A stretch of DNA of 64,000 bases. Origin: Bdellovibrionales bacterium GWA2_49_15. GTDB taxonomy: Bacteria > Bdellovibrionota > Bacteriovoracia > Bacteriovoracales > Bacteriovoracaceae. The stretch lies in assembly GCA_001769855.1 (NCBI GenBank), contig MEPP01000028.1, positions 84,359 through 148,358 of the forward strand. Direction: 5' to 3'. Shown here one piece after another: positions 1 through 9,128 of this stretch (the stretch's first letter is position 1; each line of letters starts with the position of its first letter). The position numbers and the translations under genes were made by a program. The notes beneath the pieces were generated by a model that saw nothing but the letters and a program-made list of their open reading frames with translations, was not told where the DNA came from and did no database searches.

Positions 1-409
1 GGCCGTGGGTCCTGTCGCCGCCGCCGTGGTTGAGCAACTCTCTTTGCGCGTCCCTTCAGTTCAGGTGAATATTGCCGATCCCGCCTTGAAACACGTCGCT
101 GAATACCAAAAGGCCCTGCAGACAGTTAAGAGTATGAACGTGAGTTTAGACGGACGCGGTAGCTTTAACTATAAGGGCGACCTGACAATTATCCCTCGCG
201 CCGATCTTCCTGAGTTCACCCGCTGGTGGATGGGAACTTCAGGCGACTTGGCAGTGCGTGCTTATGAGGTCATCAACGGTAAACGTGTCGACAACCCAGA
301 CTATTACAAAGTGAACGCCCCCGCCTGGGCATCACGCAATGTAAAAGCTGGCCCACTTTCTGCCGAAGAAAGAGAGTCTATCGAAGCCTTTAAGAAAACA
401 GGTTTATAA
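1..409 (+). CDS. C-terminal part of an unknown protein, cut by the window edge
   Basis: The frame is open from base 2 to the TAA at 407-409, so the real start lies outside the window; the GTG at base 5 is probably internal. About 135 residues are visible. They are soluble-looking, with no signal peptide or membrane segment, and end in a charged helix. I recognise no family. A strong hairpin terminator follows directly, so this is the last gene of its transcript. Confidence 0.6.
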   Translation, partial: AVGPVAAAVVEQLSLRVPSVQVNIADPALKHVAEYQKALQTVKSMNVSLDGRGSFNYKGDLTIIPRADLPEFTRWWMGTSGDLAVRAYEVINGKRVDNPDYYKVNAPAWASRNVKAGPLSAEERESIEAFKKTGL

Positions 410-435
410 AAAAAGTTAAAAAGTATTCAAAAAAG

Positions 436-462
436 GGAGGCCTGCTGGCCTCCTTTTTTTTT
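436..462 (+). terminator. Rho-independent terminator
   Basis: A 7-bp perfect G+C-rich stem (GGAGGCC / GGCCTCC) with a 4-base loop is followed by an uninterrupted run of nine T. It ends the unknown gene at 1-409 and lies directly against the promoter of the next gene. Confidence 0.9.
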
Positions 463-463
463 G

Positions 464-479
464 TGTTATAATGGAAACA
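464..479 (+). promoter_or_regulatory. Extended -10 promoter, probably leaderless start of the rhomboid gene
   Basis: TGT followed by a perfect TATAAT (467-472) lies 6 bases before the ATG at 479, so transcription would begin on or next to the start codon. No ribosome-binding site lies between them. The -35 region falls inside the preceding terminator and is poor, which fits an extended -10 promoter. Confidence 0.6.
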
Positions 480-1510
480 TGTTCCGCTGTAGTACCTGTG
501 ATAATAAGTTAATAAAAACCTTTAAGGGAAATTTGCCCATCTTTCATTGCTATAAATGTAAATCCTCCGGCATCCTCGGACACCACCTAAAAAAAACACT
601 TAAAGATGATCTCTATGATAAGTTCACCGCCAATGCGAAAGCATCCGAGCAACAGGCCAAAGTAAAAAAGTGCTTTTGTTGCCACACGGCCTATAAAGTC
701 ATTTATTTTGAGGGGAGTTCTTCCAAGATTTATTTAGATTTCTGCACCAAATGCGCAATCCTGTGGTTTGATGCCGGAGAATCCAAGGAAGTCCCCATGA
801 ATACCAAGGCGGACTTTACACGAGACGACTCGGGCCTGGAAGTCTCCGTCCAAGAAGGCTGGTCTCACGATGCCATGGAGGACACTTTATTGGGACTGGT
901 TCAGGTTCATCATGATGGGCCAACACTCCAAAAGCAAAAATATGATTTTCCACTTTTAACCCTTGCCATGACTTTCATCTTTTTCCTTTTCATAAAAAGC
1001 AAGTCGACCTTGGCGTTTTTTGCTTACCTCCCCCATTCCGGTGCCCTAAGAGAGTTGTTGACCTTACCCATGCATGGCTTTGTGCATGCGGATCTTAGAC
1101 ACGTGCTGGGGAACGCCTTTTTTCTGCTGCTCTTTGGAAGTCAGGTGGAGAGATACATTGGACGATCTTACGTGATCTCGCTCTTCCTTCTAGGCACGGT
1201 GTTATCGGGCCTGGCCTATCGATTTTCGGGGATGTCCCTCCCGCTCGTCGGAAGCAGTGCCGGAGTTTTTGCCTTGATGGGGACCTTTCTGCGAGAGTTT
1301 CCCAAGGCCAAACTCGGCTTCAGGCGCAATCTACTTCTCTTTCGAGGGATGACGCGACTAAATTTTGATATTCGTATTCCAGCTTATCTTTACATCTTAG
1401 GTTATGTAATCTTCAACCTGATCTTGTTGCCCACTCAATTTCACGGCAGTGGGATTCATCATCTGGGCCATCTTGTGGGTTTTCTCGCGGGTTATTTTAT
1501 CGCGCTATAG
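479..1510 (+). CDS. Rhomboid family intramembrane serine protease with N-terminal zinc ribbons
   Basis: The product cleaves membrane-protein substrates within the bilayer. The start chosen is the ATG at 479, not the upstream TTG at 461, which lies in the terminator T-run. Residues 4-35 carry two CxxC pairs and residues ~65-105 a second ribbon ending CTKCAILWFDAGE, like the TFIIB-type zinc ribbon. From ~155 on there are about six hydrophobic segments. The rhomboid signature is intact: GSSAG (Ser260, GxSx motif) and HLVGFLAG (His331, HxxGxxxG) form the catalytic dyad; the HGFVHADLRHVLGN segment matches the L1/TM2 His-Asn region. At 343 residues it is longer than GlpG because of the ribbons. It converges on the desaturase gene, overlapping by 19 bases. 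Confidence 0.88.
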   Translation: MFRCSTCDNKLIKTFKGNLPIFHCYKCKSSGILGHHLKKTLKDDLYDKFTANAKASEQQAKVKKCFCCHTAYKVIYFEGSSSKIYLDFCTKCAILWFDAGESKEVPMNTKADFTRDDSGLEVSVQEGWSHDAMEDTLLGLVQVHHDGPTLQKQKYDFPLLTLAMTFIFFLFIKSKSTLAFFAYLPHSGALRELLTLPMHGFVHADLRHVLGNAFFLLLFGSQVERYIGRSYVISLFLLGTVLSGLAYRFSGMSLPLVGSSAGVFALMGTFLREFPKAKLGFRRNLLLFRGMTRLNFDIRIPAYLYILGYVIFNLILLPTQFHGSGIHHLGHLVGFLAGYFIAL

Positions 1511-2547
1511 CCTAAATTTTTTAAATGCAGATAGTGATCTCTCACGGCGGCACTGACGGTGGCATACTCGTGGTAGGTGACGCCTTTTTCATGGCAGTGT
1601 CGCTTGACAATTTTTTGAATCGCCGGATAGTGAATATGGCAGATGCTGGGGAAGATGTGGTGCTCCACCTGGAAGTTGAGTCCGCCGATAACCCACCCCA
1701 GAAAACGATTCCCCACGGCAAAATCGGCCGTGGTATCCAGCTGATGAATGGCCCAATCCTTACTCGCTTCCGATTTTTTCAAGGGCAATTTCTGCACATT
1801 GGTGACATGGGCGAGATTGAAGGTGATGGTGACTAAAAAGCTCATGGCCATCCAGTGAAAAAGCCAGAAAAGCAGAATGGTCTGGAGCGTTCCTCCCACC
1901 CACAGAGGCAGCAAGATGAAAGAAGTGAGCTGCCACGATTTAATCAGCATAATCTCCACAAATGTTCTGAACTTCTGCCTGGGGGTCAGCTTCCAGCGAT
2001 TGGTGATGAGTTCAACCAGATCATCGAGGACGAGATAGCGAAGGGTATGCAAGGTATACAAAGGCCAAGCATAGAGGTGCTGCCACTTCTGGTACCAGAA
2101 TAATTTATTGCCAGGATGCAGGCGAATAATGTTGCTGGTCTGCGTATCCATGTCCATGCCATAGATATTGGTATGATTATGGTGGGCCACGCAGTGAAGC
2201 TGATACCAGGTATAAGGGCTGGCACCGGCCACGGCCAGGGTCCACGCCGCCAGCGAGTTGATGGTTTTATTCTCGCTCACGGACTGGTGACTTCCATCGT
2301 GCATCACCGCCAGCTGCATACAGAGCATGAAAAAAAGCATCGCGGGAAGGCCGAAATACATATAGTTCGGATGGAGCGAGGTCATCGAAAGCATAAAAAT
2401 ATAGCTCACCAGCCAGCCCGACATGATGGTGAGAACTTTGCCATACATCCTGCCTGCCCCCTTTGGACGCAGACGGTTTTGGGCCAGATAATCAAAAACC
2501 TCGGCCTTTAAATCGCGGTAAAAATTCTCGCTAAATGTGGTGTGCAT
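1492..2547 (-). CDS. Membrane fatty-acid desaturase (acyl-lipid/front-end type)
   Basis: The product inserts a double bond into an acyl chain using a di-iron centre held by three histidine boxes. All three are present: HDGSH (83-87), HCVAHH (118-123) and QVEHH (293-297). Glutamine in place of the first histidine of box 3 is typical of the front-end/linoleoyl-CoA desaturase group. Hydrophobic stretches at ~40-80, ~98-115 and ~205-245 give the usual four-segment membrane topology. No cytochrome b5 domain is fused, so electrons must come from a separate partner. Length (351) is normal. The ATG is preceded by AGGAGA at good spacing. It is transcribed alone and meets the rhomboid gene tail to tail. 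Confidence 0.92.
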   Translation of the reverse strand: MHTTFSENFYRDLKAEVFDYLAQNRLRPKGAGRMYGKVLTIMSGWLVSYIFMLSMTSLHPNYMYFGLPAMLFFMLCMQLAVMHDGSHQSVSENKTINSLAAWTLAVAGASPYTWYQLHCVAHHNHTNIYGMDMDTQTSNIIRLHPGNKLFWYQKWQHLYAWPLYTLHTLRYLVLDDLVELITNRWKLTPRQKFRTFVEIMLIKSWQLTSFILLPLWVGGTLQTILLFWLFHWMAMSFLVTITFNLAHVTNVQKLPLKKSEASKDWAIHQLDTTADFAVGNRFLGWVIGGLNFQVEHHIFPSICHIHYPAIQKIVKRHCHEKGVTYHEYATVSAAVRDHYLHLKNLGYSAIK

Positions 2548-2636
2548 AGTTTCTCCTGAAGGATCATTATCGCTTTGCCGTGGGAGCAGGAGAAGGGATT
2601 TACAATTCTTTTACACGAGTCTAGCAACTGTCGCAG

Positions 2637-3377
2637 TTAGGGTGCCAACTCATTTTTGAGTTTGCTAATTAATTTGACAGTTTCTTCAGGGGCCTCTTTT
2701 TTAATCATGTTCAGCACAAATTCGGGAAAGGAAACATTGATTTTATCTTCGCTATACAATTGGATAAGCGTACCGCCATCAAAGGGTGTGAAGGTCCAGA
2801 TCATGTGGGAGCTATCGAAATACTTGTCGGCCGAAATCATATTGGATACGGAGTTTAAATTTTTCTCCTCATCATAAAAATCGTAAGTGTGGTTAAGGCG
2901 ATTGACGGTTACACCAATGGGTGGTTTTTTGCCGTACCAGATCTTGGTTTTGGTGAAGGTGGAACTTTCGAAATCAATGTCGGAGTGAGTTTGAGCGTAC
3001 TGGGCATTCAAGCTCGCCAGCTCGTCCATATTTCTAACCTCAAGCGTTTTTAGCTCCTTGATGTTTTCAATGAGGCGACGAATGGTGGCATGATCATTCA
3101 AGAGCGCCAGAAACTTTTCGGGACTGACCCTGACATAGCTCATGAGTGCAAAGCGAATGGTGTTCTTTTCTGTCGGGATAAGCTTCGTGAAGGTTTTATC
3201 CGCTTTGGCCTGGGCGACCAGCTGGGGTGAGATCTGGGAAAGGGAGCAGAGCTTGATCTTGACCACTGATGGAGAATTTATTTTTTCGCCTGACCACAGG
3301 CACACGCTCTCGGCGGCAGAGGCCCCGCTCAGGGGTGAAAGTAAAAAGAGCGTCAGGCCTAAAATAAGTTTGCCCAT
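2637..3377 (-). CDS. Exported START/SRPBCC-like protein
   Basis: A signal peptide (hydrophobic core LILGLTLFLLSPLSG, cleavage near residue 22) leads a 225-residue mature domain. The later part (YVRVSPEKFLALLND, a middle of alternating polar strands, and a C-terminal amphipathic helix) resembles START/SRPBCC lipid-binding folds, but this is a pattern judgement without a diagnostic residue. It would act in the periplasm. GGAGGT precedes the ATG. The next minus-strand gene (3425-4072), 47 bases upstream, encodes another small exported protein, so the two may share a transcript. Confidence 0.7.
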   Translation of the reverse strand: MGKLILGLTLFLLSPLSGASAAESVCLWSGEKINSPSVVKIKLCSLSQISPQLVAQAKADKTFTKLIPTEKNTIRFALMSYVRVSPEKFLALLNDHATIRRLIENIKELKTLEVRNMDELASLNAQYAQTHSDIDFESSTFTKTKIWYGKKPPIGVTVNRLNHTYDFYDEEKNLNSVSNMISADKYFDSSHMIWTFTPFDGGTLIQLYSEDKINVSFPEFVLNMIKKEAPEETVKLISKLKNELAP

Positions 3378-3424
3378 AGAACCTCCGAAAACGAGTTCCG
3401 AAGATCCTAGCTCTTGGAAAAGGT

Positions 3425-4072
3425 TTATTCAACCGTGAGAGTGGTCCGAATCACAAAATCCAACCCGCCATCTTGCCGATCAACCCGTATTGTTCGAATC
3501 GCCGGATTGGCCAAGAGCGAACGGTCAGTTCGCACAATAAGTTCCAAGGACATAGGCTCGCCGTAGCCATTTTTAGCGGAGGCCTTAATACTGTAAACCG
3601 GATGTCCTTGAAAGGAAGATTCAAATATTTTGATATCTTTCAGATGGTCAAGCAGATCAGCGAGGTATTTCTCCACCGTCAAGCTGTCCTTTTTGATAAA
3701 CGAGGGGAAGCTGTGGTTCTTATCCAGATAATTTGAGCAGGAGGTGACCTGGTTGAGAAAACGATATTTAAGATCGACCTGATAGGTATAATAAATTTCT
3801 TCCGGCCGAATCTCGTTCATTGTGTACGTTGCCACCTGCCGATGATCGCAAGTTTGATCATCAACGGAATAACTCTCCGTCTGATAATCGCGATAGCTCC
3901 GGTCATAGATTCTCGTTTCCACTTTGCGAATTTTTTGCCCTTGGGTCGGAACAGATTCCAAGGTTTTTTTTGCCTTTTGCAGCTTCTCCTGCAGCTCTTT
4001 CAAACTAATTTGCCCGGCAGTGGCATGAAAACAAGGCAACAGCACCACCATTGCCAATAATAGCTTCAACAT
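3425..4072 (-). CDS. Exported protein of unknown function
   Basis: The start at 4072 is preferred over the longer frame from 4138 because it begins a clean signal peptide (MLKLLLAMVVLLPCFHATA) and has AGGGAGG just upstream. The mature ~195 residues start with a helical KELQEKLQKAKKTLE stretch and continue with beta-rich sequence containing many tyrosines and two cysteines about 50 residues apart (DQTCDH and TSCSNY). No family recognised. It is periplasmic or outer-membrane associated by inference and lies upstream of the START-like gene on the same strand. Confidence 0.72.
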   Translation of the reverse strand: MLKLLLAMVVLLPCFHATAGQISLKELQEKLQKAKKTLESVPTQGQKIRKVETRIYDRSYRDYQTESYSVDDQTCDHRQVATYTMNEIRPEEIYYTYQVDLKYRFLNQVTSCSNYLDKNHSFPSFIKKDSLTVEKYLADLLDHLKDIKIFESSFQGHPVYSIKASAKNGYGEPMSLELIVRTDRSLLANPAIRTIRVDRQDGGLDFVIRTTLTVE

Positions 4073-4248
4073 AGACCCTCCCTTAAACAACTTCAGCATT
4101 TTAGGAGAACACCGGATTCTGCGCAATTTAGTGAGCAAAAAGGTAAGGGTGGCGGGGAAAACTGTCTAACTCTTAAACACACTAGCACGAATTACACTCT
4201 GATGGGATACTTAGGTATTGAATGTGCCAAATCATCATGAGGAATTAT

Positions 4249-6132
4249 ATGACCCGAAAGCTCCTGGTATTCGTGCTGTGCTTTTGTCTAAGCGCCCTGC
4301 CCTCAATTTGGATCACTCGGGCCCAGGCCGAAGGTACGCCGCCACCATCACCGGATGAAACTTTGGGGAACTGCGAAGGCGCCACCAAGGTTGGCTGTGA
4401 GACCGCGGACAAGGATATTGAGGCCTCTGTCAGAAAAAAGAACCCCCAAATGACCGAGGAAGAAATCCAAGCAGAAACCAAGCGGCTCCAAGAGTTGTTC
4501 AAAAACGACAAGAAAAATGGTTCTGTCATCGACATGGGAAGTGGAGCGGAAGGGTCTGGCGGCGGATTAAGTGCCGCCTATAGCACACCAGAATTTCATA
4601 CCCTCATGGTGGCCATCGCCACAGGAGTGCTCGGAATTCCTTTTGGCTTTACCTGTGTCAACCAATCGTCTGCCATCACCTTCGGCTATGCCTCGCTGGG
4701 TTTTATCATTGGGTGGGTGGTTGAGGTTGGAAAAATAAAAAAGGCCTCGGAAAGGAGGCTCACGATTTTAACGGACGTGAACGCGGATCTAATCGCCGTC
4801 CAGGTTGAGGCCATCAATGTGGCCATGCAACAAACTCAGGAGGCCGCCCAGCAGGCCGGCACCTTTGCCGATATCATGCTGGTCACTTCTGTCTTCTACG
4901 GCATTGCCACCTCCATGGCCTTCGCCGAAGGCTTCATCCCTCCACTCGACATGTGTCCGCAAAGCACGGTGCAGGAAACCCCGCCCATGATGCCGCAAAA
5001 GATATTTGCAATGCTCAAGCAATCGCTAGAAATTCCCCTGGCCCATGCAGAAGACAATCCCTTTGCAAGCCTGGGCATCGAAAATCAGCTTAAGGATGTG
5101 TTTATCGGCGTCTTGGCCGAAGTGAAAACAGCTTTCGCCGCTTCCGCCAATAACGGAATGGTGAGAGGCGTGGCCATGTCGATTTTCACCGATAACGACT
5201 ACGACGCCATGAATATTATCAAGGACCGAAAAAAGCGATTAGAAGAACGTGTTAAGATTTACCAGGAACTTCTGAAGAAACTCAAGGCGGTCACTCCCGG
5301 CAAAGACGTTAAGGTCGGAGACACTCCCATTGATAGTACTTCGGAAGAACACGGGAGTACCACCATCACGGCCTCAACAGAGCTGCAGGATCTCGATACC
5401 TTGCAGGGAAGCTGTGCCACCGGAGATCCAAAAAATCTACCTTTGACGGCCGACCTGGAATGCAAAGGCAAGCCTGTCGTGGTTGAAGATGTCTCAAAAA
5501 ATATACCCGTAAACCTGGTGGTCGAAGTCCCCGGGAGCGTCCTGGCAGGCATGAAAAATTCCAAAGAGTACGCCAGCAATCTTGCCAATGGAAAACCGGC
5601 CTCCGCCGAGCTACGGCAGTACGGCCTTAACTCCTTTGCGACCTTCAAAGGAATAAAAAAAGAGATCGGCGGTAAGTTGATTGACTACGCCAAAAAACAC
5701 AAAAAGAAATTACCTTACCCCTCGATTGAAGAGGCAGAAAAGGAGATGAGAAAAAAACTCATGGATGGTGTGGCAACCGTTCTCAGTCAATATCCCCCTG
5801 CCGCCCTCAGCTCCATGATGGGGCAGTTACTGGGAGGCGATTCACCCGAGGTAAAAAAGGTAAGTGTCATCCTAGAGCAAAATAATATGAAACTGCCGGG
5901 GAAAGCTCCAAGCGCAGCACAGAATGTCATCCCCAAGATTAAGCTTGATGATGAGTCACGTGCTCAAAGGCCGGTGGCCGAGAGTGGCCCGGAAGTCACC
6001 AGCGCGGATGCTTTACAGGACCTGAATTATACTGAGAATGACATCACCAAGGATACGGGTGCCAGCATCTTTCTGCTCCTGAGCAATCGCTATCGAAAGA
6101 CCGCATACCCTCTGCTTTTTGAAAAAAAGTAG
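4249..6132 (+). CDS. Large exported/membrane protein of unknown function
   Basis: The ATG at 4249 is chosen because TGAGGA lies 6 bases upstream and the product then begins with a textbook signal peptide (MTRKLLVFVLCFCLSALPS, cleavage after AQA). Three more hydrophobic segments (about residues 118-137, 142-160 and 208-229) suggest anchoring in the inner membrane. A long, charged and partly helical remainder (~300-627) contains lysine-rich stretches. Several cysteines occur in the exported part (CEGATKVGC, CATGDPK). I recognise no domain. It stands alone, meeting the acyl-CoA dehydrogenase tail to tail with a 3-base gap and no visible terminator. Confidence 0.75.
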   Translation: MTRKLLVFVLCFCLSALPSIWITRAQAEGTPPPSPDETLGNCEGATKVGCETADKDIEASVRKKNPQMTEEEIQAETKRLQELFKNDKKNGSVIDMGSGAEGSGGGLSAAYSTPEFHTLMVAIATGVLGIPFGFTCVNQSSAITFGYASLGFIIGWVVEVGKIKKASERRLTILTDVNADLIAVQVEAINVAMQQTQEAAQQAGTFADIMLVTSVFYGIATSMAFAEGFIPPLDMCPQSTVQETPPMMPQKIFAMLKQSLEIPLAHAEDNPFASLGIENQLKDVFIGVLAEVKTAFAASANNGMVRGVAMSIFTDNDYDAMNIIKDRKKRLEERVKIYQELLKKLKAVTPGKDVKVGDTPIDSTSEEHGSTTITASTELQDLDTLQGSCATGDPKNLPLTADLECKGKPVVVEDVSKNIPVNLVVEVPGSVLAGMKNSKEYASNLANGKPASAELRQYGLNSFATFKGIKKEIGGKLIDYAKKHKKKLPYPSIEEAEKEMRKKLMDGVATVLSQYPPAALSSMMGQLLGGDSPEVKKVSVILEQNNMKLPGKAPSAAQNVIPKIKLDDESRAQRPVAESGPEVTSADALQDLNYTENDITKDTGASIFLLLSNRYRKTAYPLLFEKK

Positions 6133-6135
6133 AGC

Positions 6136-7830
6136 TTATAATGAAAGAATTTGCTGACTGTCTTGCCGCCATTGGGAATCGGCCCATAAGAGCGACACCA
6201 GCTTTTTTTCGGCCATGCGCTTGGCCGTAAGATGATATTTTTTGGATTTTGGAGTCAGCTGATCGGCAAACTCCAACATTAAGGCCACCATGGCCACGCG
6301 GGCGAGTGAGTAGGCAAAGTGTCGGGCCTGGGCCTGCATAAAATCGTCGCCCTCGGTTTGGGCCTGGGAAACAAACTTCTGTAAAGATTCAAGCTCACGC
6401 ATAATTTTTTGACCGCACAACTTCAGCTCGGCATCTTTAAGATTTGTCAGGCGCGCTGAAAGATCTTTCACAAATGGCGGAAAAGTATTTTCTTTCTGCA
6501 TCGATCTGAGAACATCAAGGGAGAGTACATTGGTGGTTCCTTCCCAGATGGACAAGGTTTGTCCGTCTCTCAGCCATTTCGACAGGCCGGAATTTTCCAG
6601 ATAGCCCACGCCACCAAAGGACTCAATCACCTCACTGGTGATTTTAAGGTTCTGTTTGGCGGTATAGAGTTTTGCCAGGGGAGTATAAATTCGCAAAAGT
6701 GGCGCGGCCCGCTTGCGTTCTTCCGCCGTACCCGCCTCGTCCAAACCGAGCAACTTGGCGGTATAAAAAAATAGATGAAAGGCCCCCTGAAACTCAGTCT
6801 CAAGCTCAGTTAATGTCTGAATATGCAGAGGATGATCCTTAAGTAATTTCCCAAACGCTTCCCGCTTGGTGGCATAGGCCCGGGCCCAGCTTAGCATACG
6901 TCGCGAGGAGGCCACGGCCGACAAGGCGTTATGAATTCTGGTGACGTTGAAAAGTGTGGCGATCGTTTTTACCCCGCGCCCAACCTCTCCCACCAAAAGG
7001 GCGCGACTGCCTTCAAGTCGTAACTCGGCGGTGGGCAGGGCCCTTGTACCCAGCTTGTCTTTTAAACGAATGATCTCCAGATTGTTGTATTTTCCGTCAT
7101 CATTTTTTAATTTAATAAAAAACAAAGACAGCCCCTTGCTTCCGGGAACAACCTCCCCCTTTTCATTTTCAATGCGGGCCAGGGTCATGGCCATAGGGGA
7201 AGTCACCGCCGAGGTGAACCATTTAACGCCATAGAGACGCCAACCCTCTCCATCCTTCCGGGCACGGGTTTCTGAGGTGCCCACATCAGAACCACCGGTT
7301 CGCTCCGTCATCCACTGGCCCGAGGCCCAGAAAAAATCCGGATCGCGGGAGGTGAGATGGGATAAGGCGGAAGCTTTTAAATTTTCACTGCCAAAATTTT
7401 CAATGAGCTTGGCCGCTCCGTCGGTCATGGCCAGCGGACAAGAATAATAGGCCGAGCTCGGGGCGAAAAGATAATTTTTGGCCATCTGATAAAGTCGTGA
7501 GTATGGCCCGTATTTGCGCTCATACCCAATGGCCACCAACCCTTCTACTGCGGACACGCGGCTCATCTCGTCCCAACCCTTGGCGACGCGAATCTCATCA
7601 ATTCTGTGTCCAAAGGCATCGAAGGGAATATGCACGGGAGGATTGGCATCCGCATCCTCCCCCATTTTCAAAATGTCCCCCATAACCCGAGCGCCAAACC
7701 GCTCGAGATCGGGTTTCATGGTGCCGTAAAAATCCGCAGGAATCTGCGTTCCTAAATAGTCCTGAAGAAGACTGTCAACGCTGAATTGGTTGTCCTCGAG
7801 AACCGGGCCTTCCTGAATGAATTCCTTCAC
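6136..7830 (-). CDS. Acyl-CoA dehydrogenase, AidB-like
   Basis: The product is an FAD flavoprotein that would oxidise acyl-CoA thioesters at the alpha-beta position. The FAD/substrate signature GQWMTERTGGSDV lies at 171-183 and the C-terminal signature WLRDGQTLSIWEGTTNVLSLD at about 430-450; the MTE-GGSDV form and 564-residue length (E. coli AidB is 541) place it nearer AidB than the short beta-oxidation enzymes. It begins with GTG 8 bases after the stop of the radical SAM gene, so the two are co-transcribed. AidB relatives have been linked to alkylation stress, but catalytic dehydrogenase activity on a branched acyl-CoA is equally possible. Confidence 0.87.
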   Translation of the reverse strand: MKEFIQEGPVLEDNQFSVDSLLQDYLGTQIPADFYGTMKPDLERFGARVMGDILKMGEDADANPPVHIPFDAFGHRIDEIRVAKGWDEMSRVSAVEGLVAIGYERKYGPYSRLYQMAKNYLFAPSSAYYSCPLAMTDGAAKLIENFGSENLKASALSHLTSRDPDFFWASGQWMTERTGGSDVGTSETRARKDGEGWRLYGVKWFTSAVTSPMAMTLARIENEKGEVVPGSKGLSLFFIKLKNDDGKYNNLEIIRLKDKLGTRALPTAELRLEGSRALLVGEVGRGVKTIATLFNVTRIHNALSAVASSRRMLSWARAYATKREAFGKLLKDHPLHIQTLTELETEFQGAFHLFFYTAKLLGLDEAGTAEERKRAAPLLRIYTPLAKLYTAKQNLKITSEVIESFGGVGYLENSGLSKWLRDGQTLSIWEGTTNVLSLDVLRSMQKENTFPPFVKDLSARLTNLKDAELKLCGQKIMRELESLQKFVSQAQTEGDDFMQAQARHFAYSLARVAMVALMLEFADQLTPKSKKYHLTAKRMAEKKLVSLLWADSQWRQDSQQILSL

Positions 7831-7838
7831 GCTCGACT

Positions 7839-9128
7839 CTACTGAACGTGCTGTTCCTCAGGGGTGATAGGATCTTGTTTCATACAAGGGTCCACGGTCA
7901 CACCACACGTTTTGCGAGGAACTGCGTTGAAGAAGCAACCATGCTCTTTGATCTCTTCTAAGCGACAGCTCCAGTACATTTTTCCGTTATGCACGGTCAT
8001 GTCGGGACAGGCATCACACATATTCATGCGTCCATCGGCCATCATGTCGAGAGGCTGAATAACGGTGAAAGTCTGAAGATGGGTTTTCTCAAAGGCCTCA
8101 TGAGGTCGCTTGACCAAGTTCCAGAGATATTTTTTGGCAATCTTGCGCATCTTGGGATCAACGAGGGAAAAGAGCGCGGTGCTGGTTCTTCCGGCCGACA
8201 ACAACTTTGGTGGCGAATAGCTTAAGTATTTTCCACGAATCATCTGGCTGCCGACTTGAACGGCCTTCATAAAATTGGCCCCGACGTAGCCGTAGCAACG
8301 TTTGGTGCTCGCGATACGACCGGCCAAAAGCCACTTGGTCGAGTTAGGGTCAACCGTTCCGCTTAGGTAAGCACTTGGCTCAAAACTCGGATCGACTTCC
8401 TTCAGCTTGGCCACAATGTCTTTTGCGTAGAGAAGCTTGTCTCCGCCCCACTTACTGTTTTCGTAGGCGTCGGCCATGCTGATTTTTTTGCCATTGGCGT
8501 AGAAGTCAAAATCCCCGGTCAGGCGTGGTGACCTGAAGAGAATATAGACGATGGTGTTGACGATATGAGGATGTTTGCGCGCCCAGATAAATGTTTCTTT
8601 GACCTGGTCCAGGGTATCCCAGCTCACGGTTTGGTTGAAGGAGCAGGCCATGCCGCCTTCTGCCGCCACCATTTCAGCAAACTTCATACGAAGGGCATTG
8701 TGATCGCCTTCTTTTGTAGCGCGAGAATCTTTTCTGACCTGGGTGGTGTCAATGTGGAAGGTAAACCCGGCCACGCCGGCCTTCTTTAGTTGCTTTAAAA
8801 GTTCAGGGGTCATGGCAAGACCGTTGGTATTTAAAATGGCCTTCCAACCGCGATCGTTAATCATTTTCACGATCTCAACAATTTGGGGGTGCATGAGGGG
8901 ATCGCCACCGGCAATACTCATACAATCACTCTTGCGTTCACGCTTAAAGACATCCAGATCATCAGAGATCTGTTGCAATGTTTTATGGTTGACCTTATGG
9001 GGGCGATAGCAGCCTTCACAGGTTAGATTGCAGGCGTCGGTGACCTCAATCCAAGAGATACCGTTATCGGTCAGAGACCAAGGCAGACGGTAGTACGATC
9101 TTGGGGTCAACTCTGGTACTGGATTCAT
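7839..9128 (-). CDS. Radical SAM protein with a cysteine-rich C-terminus
   Basis: The product should bind a [4Fe-4S] cluster and cleave S-adenosylmethionine to start radical chemistry. CNLTCEGC gives the CxxxCxxC motif (Cys33, 37, 40), followed by AGGDP for SAM binding. The last ~65 residues hold CDAC and four more cysteines (WSC, HGC, KTC, DPC), probably one or two auxiliary clusters. The ATG at 9128 is preferred over GTG 9137 because AGGAG lies 8 bases before it and overlaps that GTG. Substrate is unknown. The downstream partner is the AidB-like dehydrogenase, suggesting a joint lipid or acyl modification. SPASM-type peptide maturases and lipid-acting radical SAM enzymes are the alternatives. 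Confidence 0.85.
   Translation of the reverse strand: MNPVPELTPRSYYRLPWSLTDNGISWIEVTDACNLTCEGCYRPHKVNHKTLQQISDDLDVFKRERKSDCMSIAGGDPLMHPQIVEIVKMINDRGWKAILNTNGLAMTPELLKQLKKAGVAGFTFHIDTTQVRKDSRATKEGDHNALRMKFAEMVAAEGGMACSFNQTVSWDTLDQVKETFIWARKHPHIVNTIVYILFRSPRLTGDFDFYANGKKISMADAYENSKWGGDKLLYAKDIVAKLKEVDPSFEPSAYLSGTVDPNSTKWLLAGRIASTKRCYGYVGANFMKAVQVGSQMIRGKYLSYSPPKLLSAGRTSTALFSLVDPKMRKIAKKYLWNLVKRPHEAFEKTHLQTFTVIQPLDMMADGRMNMCDACPDMTVHNGKMYWSCRLEEIKEHGCFFNAVPRKTCGVTVDPCMKQDPITPEEQHVQ

Noticed and set aside
1525..2511. Plus-strand open frames opposite the desaturase gene
   Set aside because: They are antisense shadows; the minus strand carries all three histidine boxes and a good ribosome-binding site.
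6125..6142. TATAAT between the convergent genes ending at 6132 and 6136
   Set aside because: It points into the 3' end of the dehydrogenase gene with nothing to transcribe; likely chance.
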